From assembly GCF_001665235.1 (NCBI RefSeq), contig NZ_LZSC01000011.1:62001-126000 (forward strand): a DNA stretch of 64,000 bases. Reading direction: 5' to 3'. The stretch's first letter is position 1. Each line of letters begins with the position of its first letter. Both the position numbers and the translations under genes were made by a program. Of the stretch, positions 35,357 through 43,019 are shown in pieces. The notes beneath the pieces were generated by a model. It was not told the DNA's origin and ran no database searches. It was given only the letters and a program-made list of their open reading frames with translations. Source of the DNA: Mycobacterium sp. 1100029.7. GTDB taxonomy: Bacteria; Actinomycetota; Actinomycetes; Mycobacteriales; Mycobacteriaceae.

Positions 35357-35893
35357 GTGTCGATGCTGCCGTTGCCCCCCAGCGCGGCCGGCCCGCCTCC
35401 GTGGCAGCCGGCAACGGCACCCAGTCAAAGAAAGCGCTGGCCCAGCGTAGTGCTGCTGGCGAGTGTTCTGGTGGTCATCCTAAGTGTCGCGATTGTGGGC
35501 TGGTTTCAGCCCACACGACTGAAACCACCGCCTGTCCAGTCATTTAGCGCTCAACAGGTCGCCGAAGCGAAGATGCGCATTTGCGCCGCATACGAAAAGG
35601 TTCATCACGCTGTCGGTCTGACGTCAGGACGAAGCAGCGACGACCCGACGCTGCACCTGGCCATTGCAACCAGCGGTCGGCAGGCTTTGAGCGTCGGCGG
35701 CAGCTACCTATTGACAACGCTGGCCGAACAGCCCGCGACTCCGCCTGACCTCGCGGGCGCGGTTCACAGACTCGCCACTACGTTCCAAAAACTCACGGTC
35801 GACTACTTGGCTGAAGTCAGCGATACCGAATTAGATCCGTTGTTACGGGAGGCAGACCAACTAACCTCCACTGTTGAAGGCTTATGCAGGTAA
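35357..35893 (+). CDS. Array membrane protein S6 (single-pass, two conserved Cys)
   Basis: A 178-residue array member with a Pro-rich start (LPLPPSAAGPPPWQPATAP), one helix (about 29-51, ending VAIVGWFQP) and an exported domain with MRICAAYEKVHHAVGL, the EQPATPPDLAGAVHRLATTF pattern and a final GLCR. Closest to S1 and S4. The stop overlaps the start region of the 730-aa gene, so the two are probably translated together. It is more GC-rich than the other array genes, perhaps the ancestral member. Confidence 0.78.
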   Translation: MSMLPLPPSAAGPPPWQPATAPSQRKRWPSVVLLASVLVVILSVAIVGWFQPTRLKPPPVQSFSAQQVAEAKMRICAAYEKVHHAVGLTSGRSSDDPTLHLAIATSGRQALSVGGSYLLTTLAEQPATPPDLAGAVHRLATTFQKLTVDYLAEVSDTELDPLLREADQLTSTVEGLCR

Positions 35894-38076
35894 TGCTTCC
35901 ACCGGGAGAATGGTCAGCATACATCGTCGGCGATCAATGGGTAGACGACAACGATTTGATGGCATTGTCGCATGGCAAGCTTAACCGGGGAACAGTGAAG
36001 GCCGGATTCTCGCACTTTGCCGACGTGCTGCGCGGCGCACAAGCAGGTCCGCTTGCCGAACAGCAAGGCTACACAATCGACGACCTCCGAAACGCTTTTA
36101 AACAAGGTGAAGATCAAGCGCGCCAGGTAGCGGAAAAGAACGGCAAAAAGGAGAGTGCCTACGCAACCGCATACGACAGCATGATCAGCCTTCGGCAGGT
36201 TTTGACTGACTTGGCCGACGAGGGCAACAAGCGAATCAAAGAGATCCAAGACTCCAAAGAGCCAGTGGCAACGAAGGTTCCGCAGATTGTCGCCGCGCTG
36301 CATCAGTACCGCGCCCTCGCCAACATCGCGGCTGCCAAATACAGCGGTAATGTTCTCGATGCAATGCAGCGAATACTGGACGAAGAGGCACCTGGACAAT
36401 CCGCACGTCAGTTCGCCCAAGCCCGCGGAGTGGACGTCAGCAGCATGTTTCGACAGCCAAGCGACGCACAGGATTTGGCGACACGCGTTGAAGGGGTTCT
36501 TAATAAAACCGGCTCACCCCTGGATTCGGCGGCGACCTACGGAAACAACCCAGCACCGGTCACGCAACCACAGGCGGCGCCCACGACACTAGCCCCCACT
36601 GACGAAATTGGAACTATGCCGCCGCCGAACACGATGGCGGGAGGGCCGGCGCCAGCCCAGGAACCTCACTCGTGGGGCGCGATCAACCAAGCTGGCATGG
36701 GCCCTAAGCCAACTTCCGCACCCCCTCCGTCCCCAGCACCAGCACCCGCACCCGCCCCGGCGCCGTTGCCCGCTGCATCTAACCCAGTGCGGGGCAGTAC
36801 TTCACTGCCGGGAACACCGATGATGCACACGCCGAGTTCGGGTCTGCCCACGACCGGCGGGACGCCACTGGCCGGCGCTCCGACTGCGCCCGCGAGCCCA
36901 ACCCAGGCCGTCACCCCGGCCGACTTGATGCACAGCTTCGACAAGGGAATGCAAGCGGGAACACCGATTTCGGCGACTGCGAGCGCGATGCCGCCACAAG
37001 CGCCTCCGACGGACCCGCAGGCTATCCCCACGACGCCCACCGCAGGCGCGGGCAATGTCCCGGTCAACGCACCGGCGTACGAGGCACCCCCGGTCGCACA
37101 TGCAGCTGCGCCCGACGCGACTCCGGCCCCGCAGGTCGTCGCGGGACCGTCAGCGTCGGCAGCCCCGGCGGCGCCGGCGCCGGCTGGCCCACTGCCCGCA
37201 TACGCCTCGGACATACGGCCGGCCGTCCCCGCGGCATCGACCCCTGTTCTTCCGCCGAGCCCACCGCCGTCAGCGGCCCCGGCGTCCGCACCGGTGCACC
37301 CCTCGGCGGGTCAGGGCAGCCCCGCCGGGCCAACGGTCGTGCGACCAACACCCCCGCCAACCCCTGCGTCGTCACCTTCAGGCCTGGGCGTCGAAGCCGT
37401 CGCAGCCACCGCCACCGGCGCGGTCGCTGGAGCGGCATCGGCCAACGCCACCGCGCAGGCTCGCTTGCAGCGGCTCGTGTCCGCGGTCGCTCGCCAACAA
37501 CCGCGGCTCGCCTGGGCAGCCGGGGATCGTCCCGACGAAACCACGGTGCTGACAACCGATCTCGCCAGCGGCTGGATTCCGCCCGGCATCGACCTCCCGG
37601 CCGCGGTCACGCTGTTGTCCCCCGAACGCCGCCGCGGCGACATCGAGACCCTGCTCGGCGAAGTCACGCTCGCCGCGGGGTACACCCCGATCCATCACGT
37701 CGCCGACGAGGACGAACCAGTCCCCACGTCGCCGCGTCCACGGCAGGTGCCCGACATCGACGAACTCGGCTGGGAACTCAACCAAGCAACCCAGTGGCGC
37801 GATGGCCTGCCGCGACTGGCCCACACACTGGCCAAAGCCGCCTCAGGTGGCACCGGGGTGCTGGACAAAGAGGCCGAACTCTTGCAAGCCCATCTGCGCG
37901 AAGTCAGCACTCGCGTGCTGGACAGCTACCCCGATCATGTCGACTTCCACGAAGTCGGCAACTGGCAGCTGCTGGCCGCGATCGAGGCGCTCGTCGCCGG
38001 CGACAAGACCAGCGCCAACTATCACCTCGCCTGGTTCCAGGCGTGCAGCACCACAATTGGACAATCCCACCATTAA
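35884..38076 (+). CDS. Large Pro/Ala-rich protein of the Rv2082/Rv3899c type
   Basis: A 730-residue protein (727 if it starts at ATG 35893, which overlaps the previous stop as TAATG). Residues 1-200 form a helical, charged domain (LRNAFKQGEDQARQVAEKNG). Residues ~215-490 are Pro/Ala-rich and low in complexity. The C-terminal ~235 residues form a folded domain with TTVLTTDLASGWIPPGIDLP, TLLGEVTLAAGYTPIHHVAD and AHLREVSTRVLDSYPDHVDF. I recall the latter as DUF5632/DUF5631 domains of M. tuberculosis Rv2082 and Rv3899c. No signal peptide or helix is clear. It follows S6 directly, so it is part of the array system; secretion by a type VII system is possible but not shown. Confidence 0.8.
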   Translation: MQVMLPPGEWSAYIVGDQWVDDNDLMALSHGKLNRGTVKAGFSHFADVLRGAQAGPLAEQQGYTIDDLRNAFKQGEDQARQVAEKNGKKESAYATAYDSMISLRQVLTDLADEGNKRIKEIQDSKEPVATKVPQIVAALHQYRALANIAAAKYSGNVLDAMQRILDEEAPGQSARQFAQARGVDVSSMFRQPSDAQDLATRVEGVLNKTGSPLDSAATYGNNPAPVTQPQAAPTTLAPTDEIGTMPPPNTMAGGPAPAQEPHSWGAINQAGMGPKPTSAPPPSPAPAPAPAPAPLPAASNPVRGSTSLPGTPMMHTPSSGLPTTGGTPLAGAPTAPASPTQAVTPADLMHSFDKGMQAGTPISATASAMPPQAPPTDPQAIPTTPTAGAGNVPVNAPAYEAPPVAHAAAPDATPAPQVVAGPSASAAPAAPAPAGPLPAYASDIRPAVPAASTPVLPPSPPPSAAPASAPVHPSAGQGSPAGPTVVRPTPPPTPASSPSGLGVEAVAATATGAVAGAASANATAQARLQRLVSAVARQQPRLAWAAGDRPDETTVLTTDLASGWIPPGIDLPAAVTLLSPERRRGDIETLLGEVTLAAGYTPIHHVADEDEPVPTSPRPRQVPDIDELGWELNQATQWRDGLPRLAHTLAKAASGGTGVLDKEAELLQAHLREVSTRVLDSYPDHVDFHEVGNWQLLAAIEALVAGDKTSANYHLAWFQACSTTIGQSHH

Positions 38077-38082
38077 CTAACA

Positions 38083-38116
38083 GGTGAATTGACCGCTACT
38101 CCGCCGCGAGTAATCC
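38083..38116 (+). promoter_or_regulatory. Promoter-like element with GGTGAATTGACC (copy 3)
   Basis: GGTGAATTGACC is identical to copies 1 and 2. TTGACC (38089-38094), a 16-base spacer and TAATCC (38111-38116) follow. It lies 69 bases before the 620-aa gene. Confidence 0.5.
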
Positions 38117-38151
38117 TTGGGCTCAGCGTGAAAGGGGTGGCGGGCCGTGCG

Positions 38152-40014
38152 ATGCAACTGCTCCACATAAGCATCCCGCATCTGATCGCCGAGGCGGGCG
38201 GTGATCCGTGGACAATCAACGACAGCCTTCAAAGTGGACGCCCCGCACACATTTCCGATCTGGCGCAAGCCTTCCATCTCGCCGGCGCGTGTACGGCCGA
38301 GTCCGCCAACGCATTCGAACAAGCACGCAGCCGGTTCGAGGCGTCCTGGAACCACGAGTCCGGGCAGAACCCGATCAATACCTCGGCCGAGGTGCAGCGC
38401 ACCGCGCAATCGCTCGGTGCACAATCACTGCAGCTGGCCAGGATTGGCGTCGACCTGGAGAACATCGCAGCCGCATTGGCTCACGCCCAGCGATCCGGTG
38501 CAACGTTGATCTCGACCTTGGAAGATCGACTACAGCAGATCGACAATCAACTCGGCCCAGCGCTGCAGCTGGAAAACAGTCACAGCCTCGACATCGCCGA
38601 CAGCTCTGCGCTGGACTACCTGATCGCGCTCTTGGAGCAGCAGGCCATCGACATCACGAAATCGACACTGGCACAGACTCAGTCGGCCCGCAATCGCTAC
38701 GCCGACTACCTGCAGAAGTCACTGACGACATTGCGCACCGATGGTTACGACGGCGCGGCCATCGAACCTGCGGGATCACACTATGCGATGCCGCTGCCCC
38801 CGCCGGGAACCAGCGCCGAGGGCGTCGATCGGTGGTGGAAGTCGCTCACCAGCGAGCAGCAGGATCGACTGATCGCTCAGCACCCGCCGGAGTTGGGCAA
38901 CCTCTGCGGCATTCCGTCGATCGTGTGCAGCCAGGTCAACATGGCGGTGATGAATGACGATCTGCATCGCGTGGACGGCCTGGCCCGGCGAAATGGCTTG
39001 TCTGTCAACGATATCCTCGGCAATCCGGGCGAGTACGGCCTGTCGCCTACCGCGATCATCCGTTACGGCAATGCCCGCCGCAGCCAGCACGGGATAGCGA
39101 AGGCCGGCGAAGCCGTCGACCCCTTTAACAGTCACCCGGAGGTATTGCTGGTCCGGTATCAGCCCGAGGCCTTCGGCGGTGAGGGCGCTGCGGCCATCGC
39201 GATGGGCAACCCCGACACCGCCGCGAACACCGCGGTCTTGGTCAAAGGACTGGGAAGCGGTGTCTTCGAAGGAACTCTGGCCAACCCCGACGCCAGCCGT
39301 CTCTACGACGAGGCCGCCCGCGCTGCCGGCGGAAAGCCGACGTCGGTAGTGCTGTGGATCGGCTACGACGCCCCCAACGACGTGACCGACCCCGGCCTGT
39401 ACGAACCGGACATGGCGCGCACCGGCGGTCAACTCCTGGCCAAGGAGGTCAACGCATTTGGCGTCACCCATCAAACCGGGCCCGCGCATATGACCGTCGT
39501 CGGTCACTCCTACGGCTCCACCGTCGTCGCGGATGCGGCCGCGGCGTTCGGCATGCATTCCGACGACGTGGTGTTGGTCGGCTCGCCGGGCACCGATTTG
39601 GCGCACTCCGCTGCGGGATTCCACCTGTCCCCCGGCGGCCATCTCTACGTCGGTGCGGCCTCCGGCGATGCGGTGACGTGGTCTCCCGGCCAGGTGGACG
39701 CACCCACCGTGTTCGGCCCGACGCTGGGCGGGCTGGGTGATGATCCCTGCGTCGACGGCTACGGCTCCACCCGGTTCAAGGCCGAGGTTCCGGGCTACGA
39801 CGTCAATCCGATCTACGACCATTCGCATTACTTCGACAATGGGTCGGAGTCGCTGTTCAGCATCGCCGACGTGGTTTCCGGCCACGGCGACGCGTTGCAG
39901 CGCGACGGGATGACGGCACCGCATCGGGGGGCATACGGAATGGCCGAGTGGTTCGATCCCGAAGCCTTCCGTTCGGCGACCGCCGGACACACCCACCGCG
40001 CCCGAGCGGGCTAG
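38152..40014 (+). CDS. Alpha/beta hydrolase (DUF1023-like) with Rv2079-type N-terminal domain
   Basis: A 620-residue protein. Residues 1 to about 205 are the helical module shared with the 524-aa protein at 25659. Residues ~330-560 form a DUF1023-type alpha/beta hydrolase with VVLWIGYDAPND and the nucleophile elbow VVGHSYGSTVVADA (Ser453); the His near IYDHSHYFDNG is a candidate triad member. Length and order agree with M. tuberculosis Rv2079. I chose ATG 38152 because it aligns with the Met of the paralogue (MQLLHISIP against MELSCISIP); the frame is open from TTG 38089. The substrate is unknown; a secreted lipolytic effector is possible. The stop shares CTAG with pepE. Confidence 0.85.
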   Translation: MQLLHISIPHLIAEAGGDPWTINDSLQSGRPAHISDLAQAFHLAGACTAESANAFEQARSRFEASWNHESGQNPINTSAEVQRTAQSLGAQSLQLARIGVDLENIAAALAHAQRSGATLISTLEDRLQQIDNQLGPALQLENSHSLDIADSSALDYLIALLEQQAIDITKSTLAQTQSARNRYADYLQKSLTTLRTDGYDGAAIEPAGSHYAMPLPPPGTSAEGVDRWWKSLTSEQQDRLIAQHPPELGNLCGIPSIVCSQVNMAVMNDDLHRVDGLARRNGLSVNDILGNPGEYGLSPTAIIRYGNARRSQHGIAKAGEAVDPFNSHPEVLLVRYQPEAFGGEGAAAIAMGNPDTAANTAVLVKGLGSGVFEGTLANPDASRLYDEAARAAGGKPTSVVLWIGYDAPNDVTDPGLYEPDMARTGGQLLAKEVNAFGVTHQTGPAHMTVVGHSYGSTVVADAAAAFGMHSDDVVLVGSPGTDLAHSAAGFHLSPGGHLYVGAASGDAVTWSPGQVDAPTVFGPTLGGLGDDPCVDGYGSTRFKAEVPGYDVNPIYDHSHYFDNGSESLFSIADVVSGHGDALQRDGMTAPHRGAYGMAEWFDPEAFRSATAGHTHRARAG

Positions 40015-41138
40015 GACACCGGAACCACGACGAGCTCGTGCGGCCGGTTGTTGACGGCCAGCGCCCCTTCCTCGGTGACGATGACGATGTCTTCGATGCG
40101 GGCACCCCATTGCCCCGGGAAGTAAATCCCCGGTTCGATCGAGAAGGCCATGCCCGCAGTCAAGGGCAGATCGTTGCCGCTGACGATGTAGGGCTCCTCG
40201 TGCACCGAGAGCCCGATGCCGTGCCCGGTGCGATGGACGAAATACTCCCCCAGCCCCGCATCGGCCAGCACGTCGCGGGCCGCGGCGTCGACTTGCTCGG
40301 CGGTCACACCCGGACGCACCGCGTCAAAGGCCGCCCGCTGCGCCCGCTGCAGTAGCGAATACTGCTGTGCCACATCGGAGCTGGGCTCGCCCAGGCTATA
40401 GGTACGCGTCGAGTCGGAATGATATCCGGGCTCGTAGGCTCCCCCGATGTCGACGACGACGATGTCACCGGCCCGCAATTCGCGATCGGAGTAACTGTGG
40501 TGCGGATCGGCGCCATGCGGGCCGGACCCGACGATGATGAACGACACATCTGAATGGCCTTCGGCGACAATGGCTTCGGCGATGTCAGCGGCGACGTCGG
40601 CCTCGGTGCGGCCCGGCACCAGGAACTCCGGCACCCGGGCATGCACCCGGTCGATTGCCGAGCCGGCCTTGCGCAGCGCGTCGATCTCACACTCTTCTTT
40701 GACCATCCGCAGTTCGCGCAGGATGTCGGTGGCCAACACCGGCGGTACGCCCAACACCCCGGCCAGCGGCAACAGATGCAGCGCCGGCATGGAATCGGTG
40801 ACGGCCGTCGCGGCCGGAGCCCCGCCCAACGCGCCAAGAACCAACTTGTAGGGGTCGTCGCCGTCAACCCAATCGCGCACCGCCACGCCCAGTTCGGTGA
40901 GGGCCGAACCCTTCAGCGATGCCAGCTCGAGCCGCGGCACCACAATCGTCGGTTCTCCGGAGGCCGGCACCACCAGCGCGGTCAGCCGCTCGAAAGTCTG
41001 GGCACGCGAGCCACTGAGGTAGCGCAGGTCGTATCCGGGCGTGATCACCAGGCCGTCAAGTCCGGCGTCGGCGGTCGCCGCGGCCGCCGCTGTGAGGCGG
41101 CGGGCATAGACCGCGGCATCGAATCGGTGAGAATCCAT
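40011..41138 (-). CDS. pepE: Xaa-Pro dipeptidase PepE (M24 family)
   Basis: A 375-residue metallopeptidase of the M24 (pita-bread) family, the same length as the M. tuberculosis orthologue. The five metal ligands appear in order: Asp in VVVDIGG, Asp in YHSDSTRTY, His in HRTGHGIGL, Glu in FSIEPGIY and Glu in ARIEDIV. It cleaves Xaa-Pro dipeptides in the cytoplasm. ATG 41138 is preferred to the longer frame, whose extra residues are low in complexity and lie in the divergent promoter region. Confidence 0.94.
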   Translation of the reverse strand: MDSHRFDAAVYARRLTAAAAATADAGLDGLVITPGYDLRYLSGSRAQTFERLTALVVPASGEPTIVVPRLELASLKGSALTELGVAVRDWVDGDDPYKLVLGALGGAPAATAVTDSMPALHLLPLAGVLGVPPVLATDILRELRMVKEECEIDALRKAGSAIDRVHARVPEFLVPGRTEADVAADIAEAIVAEGHSDVSFIIVGSGPHGADPHHSYSDRELRAGDIVVVDIGGAYEPGYHSDSTRTYSLGEPSSDVAQQYSLLQRAQRAAFDAVRPGVTAEQVDAAARDVLADAGLGEYFVHRTGHGIGLSVHEEPYIVSGNDLPLTAGMAFSIEPGIYFPGQWGARIEDIVIVTEEGALAVNNRPHELVVVPVS

Positions 41139-41240
41139 GGCAGCCAGGCTAACCGCAGGCGCCGAACGTCGAGTTGATGCGGCGATTTGGGCAGATGGGC
41201 GACAACAAGTCGACGTTCGACGCCATGACAAGATGACCGC

Positions 41241-42194
41241 ATGCCCGCACCTTTACTGCTGCTCGACGGCGCCAGCATGTGGTTCCGGTCGTACTTCGGG
41301 GTGCCGTCGTCGATCACCGCTCCCGACGGCCGGCCGGTCAACGCCGTCCGCGGATTCATCGATTCGATGGCCGTGGTCATCACCCAGCAGCGACCGAAAA
41401 GGCTGGCGGTGTGCCTGGACTTGGATTGGCGCCCGCAGTTCCGGGTGGACCTGATCCCGTCCTACAAGGCGCATCGGGTGGCGGAGCCGGAACCCGAAGG
41501 CACCCCCGACATCGAAGAGGTACCCGACGACCTGACCCCGCAGGTCGACATGATCATGCAGCTGATGGACGCGTTCGGGATCAGCACCGCCGGAGCCGAG
41601 GGTTTCGAGGCCGACGACGTGCTGGGCACGCTGGCCGCCCAGGAACGCGACGATCCGGTCGTTGTGGTCAGCGGGGACCGCGACCTGCTGCAGGTGGTCA
41701 CCGACGACCCCGTCCCGGTTCGGGTGCTCTACCTGGGCCGCGGCCTGGCCAAGGCCACCTTGTTCGGACCGAAGGAAGTGGCCGAAAACTATTCGGTGCC
41801 GGCCGATCGCGCCGGGCCGGCCTACGCCGAGCTCGCGTTGTTACGCGGCGACCCGTCCGACGGGCTGCCCGGGGTACCGGGTGTCGGCGAGAAGACGGCC
41901 GCGACCCTGCTGGCCCAGCACGGCTCGCTGGAGCAAATCCTCAACGCCGCACACGATCCGAAATCCAAGATGGCCAAGGGTTTGCGGTCGAAGCTGCTGA
42001 ACGCGACCGACTACATCGAGGCGGCGGGTCAGGTGGTGCGGGTGGCCACCGACGCGCCGGTCACGCTGTCGACCCCCACCGACGAGCTACCGTTGGCGGC
42101 CGCCGACCCGCAGCGCACCGCCACGCTCGCAACGAAGTTCGGGGTGGGGTCCTCGATTGCCCGCCTGCAGAAGGCACTCGACTCGCTGGAGTGA
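41241..42194 (+). CDS. 5'-3' exonuclease (PolA N-domain-like)
   Basis: A 317-residue stand-alone 5'-3' exonuclease of the FEN/PolA type. It starts [17 protein letters not shown] (first metal Asp in LLLDGAS), has [12 protein letters not shown] and [12 protein letters not shown] with acidic metal ligands, and a helix-hairpin-helix [16 protein letters not shown]. It matches M. tuberculosis Rv2090. Such enzymes remove RNA primers or flaps. It diverges from pepE and converges with the DUF4333 membrane protein. Confidence 0.92.
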   Translation: MPAPLLLLDGASMWFRSYFGVPSSITAPDGRPVNAVRGFIDSMAVVITQQRPKRLAVCLDLDWRPQFRVDLIPSYKAHRVAEPEPEGTPDIEEVPDDLTPQVDMIMQLMDAFGISTAGAEGFEADDVLGTLAAQERDDPVVVVSGDRDLLQVVTDDPVPVRVLYLGRGLAKATLFGPKEVAENYSVPADRAGPAYAELALLRGDPSDGLPGVPGVGEKTAATLLAQHGSLEQILNAAHDPKSKMAKGLRSKLLNATDYIEAAGQVVRVATDAPVTLSTPTDELPLAAADPQRTATLATKFGVGSSIARLQKALDSLE

Positions 42195-42202
42195 GTGCGG
42201 CC

Positions 42203-42964
42203 CTACTGCGGGCGGCCGACCTCGTAGGTGCCCTTGTCGTCCTGGAAGGTCACCGTCACCTTTTTCTGCGCGCCGTCGATGCTGACACTGCAGTCGAAGC
42301 TGCCGCCCTTCTTCACGACGGGATCGCTGCCGTTGTTGCACTTGACGTTCTGCACGTTTTTGGCGCCGTAGCCGTTGGTCTCGTCGGTCAGCACTTGCTG
42401 CACGCCGGTCTGAGCCTTGTTGACGTCCAGCTTGGTGGTGACGAAAAAGCCGGGCTCCCAGAAGCCGAGGACCAGCACGACGGCGATCAGCAGGAAGGCG
42501 ATCGCCCCGCCCACGCCGCCGATCAGCGCCAACGAACGCTTCTTCTTCGGCTGCTCGTAGCCCGGGTACTGCTGCGGGTACTGGCCGGGCTGACCGTATT
42601 GACCCGGCTGGGCGTATTGACCCGGCTGCGCGTACTGGCCCGGTTGGCCATACTGACCCGGCTGGGCGTACTGGCCGGGCTGAGCGTACTGACCCTGCTG
42701 CCCGTATTGACCGGACTGGCCGTATCCGGGCTGCTGCTGCGGGTAGGGCTGGTAGGCCTGCTCACCCGCAGGCTGCTGGTATTGCGGGTACTCGGCGGGC
42801 GGCGTGTAGGCGGGCGCTTGCCAGGTGCCTTCTTGCGTCGGGGGCTGCTGCTGTTGCCAGGGTGAACCCACTGGACCCACCTGCGTCGGTTCCTGCGAGC
42901 GATCGCCACCCTCGCCGGGCGGTTGCCACTGCTGGCCCGGGTCCGATCCGTGGGGTCCGCTCAT
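42203..42964 (-). CDS. Gln/Tyr/Pro-rich membrane protein with DUF4333-like domain (Rv2091c-like)
   Basis: A 253-residue protein. The cytoplasmic N-terminus (1-138) is rich in Pro, Gln, Tyr and Gly and holds hexapeptide repeats. One membrane helix follows [11 protein letters not shown] (about 146-168), then an exported domain with [18 protein letters not shown], two cysteines (VKCNNGSDP and FDCSV) and [18 protein letters not shown], as in DUF4333. It corresponds to M. tuberculosis Rv2091c. Two adjacent ATG codons are possible; ATG 42964 has the better distance from the AGGAG site. It is the last gene of the helY/tat strand block. Confidence 0.85.
   Translation of the reverse strand: MSGPHGSDPGQQWQPPGEGGDRSQEPTQVGPVGSPWQQQQPPTQEGTWQAPAYTPPAEYPQYQQPAGEQAYQPYPQQQPGYGQSGQYGQQGQYAQPGQYAQPGQYGQPGQYAQPGQYAQPGQYGQPGQYPQQYPGYEQPKKKRSLALIGGVGGAIAFLLIAVVLVLGFWEPGFFVTTKLDVNKAQTGVQQVLTDETNGYGAKNVQNVKCNNGSDPVVKKGGSFDCSVSIDGAQKKVTVTFQDDKGTYEVGRPQ
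42575..42712. repeat. Hexapeptide-coding tandem repeat
   Basis: About eight 18-base units coding [12 protein letters not shown] in the N-terminal part of the DUF4333 membrane protein. The order A-A-G is repeated twice, so there is also a 54-base higher unit. Confidence 0.8.
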
Positions 42965-43019
42965 CATCTCTCCTCAATCGCCTTGGGTATTGGCCCTGCA
43001 ACGGTAGCTCGCGCCCAGC

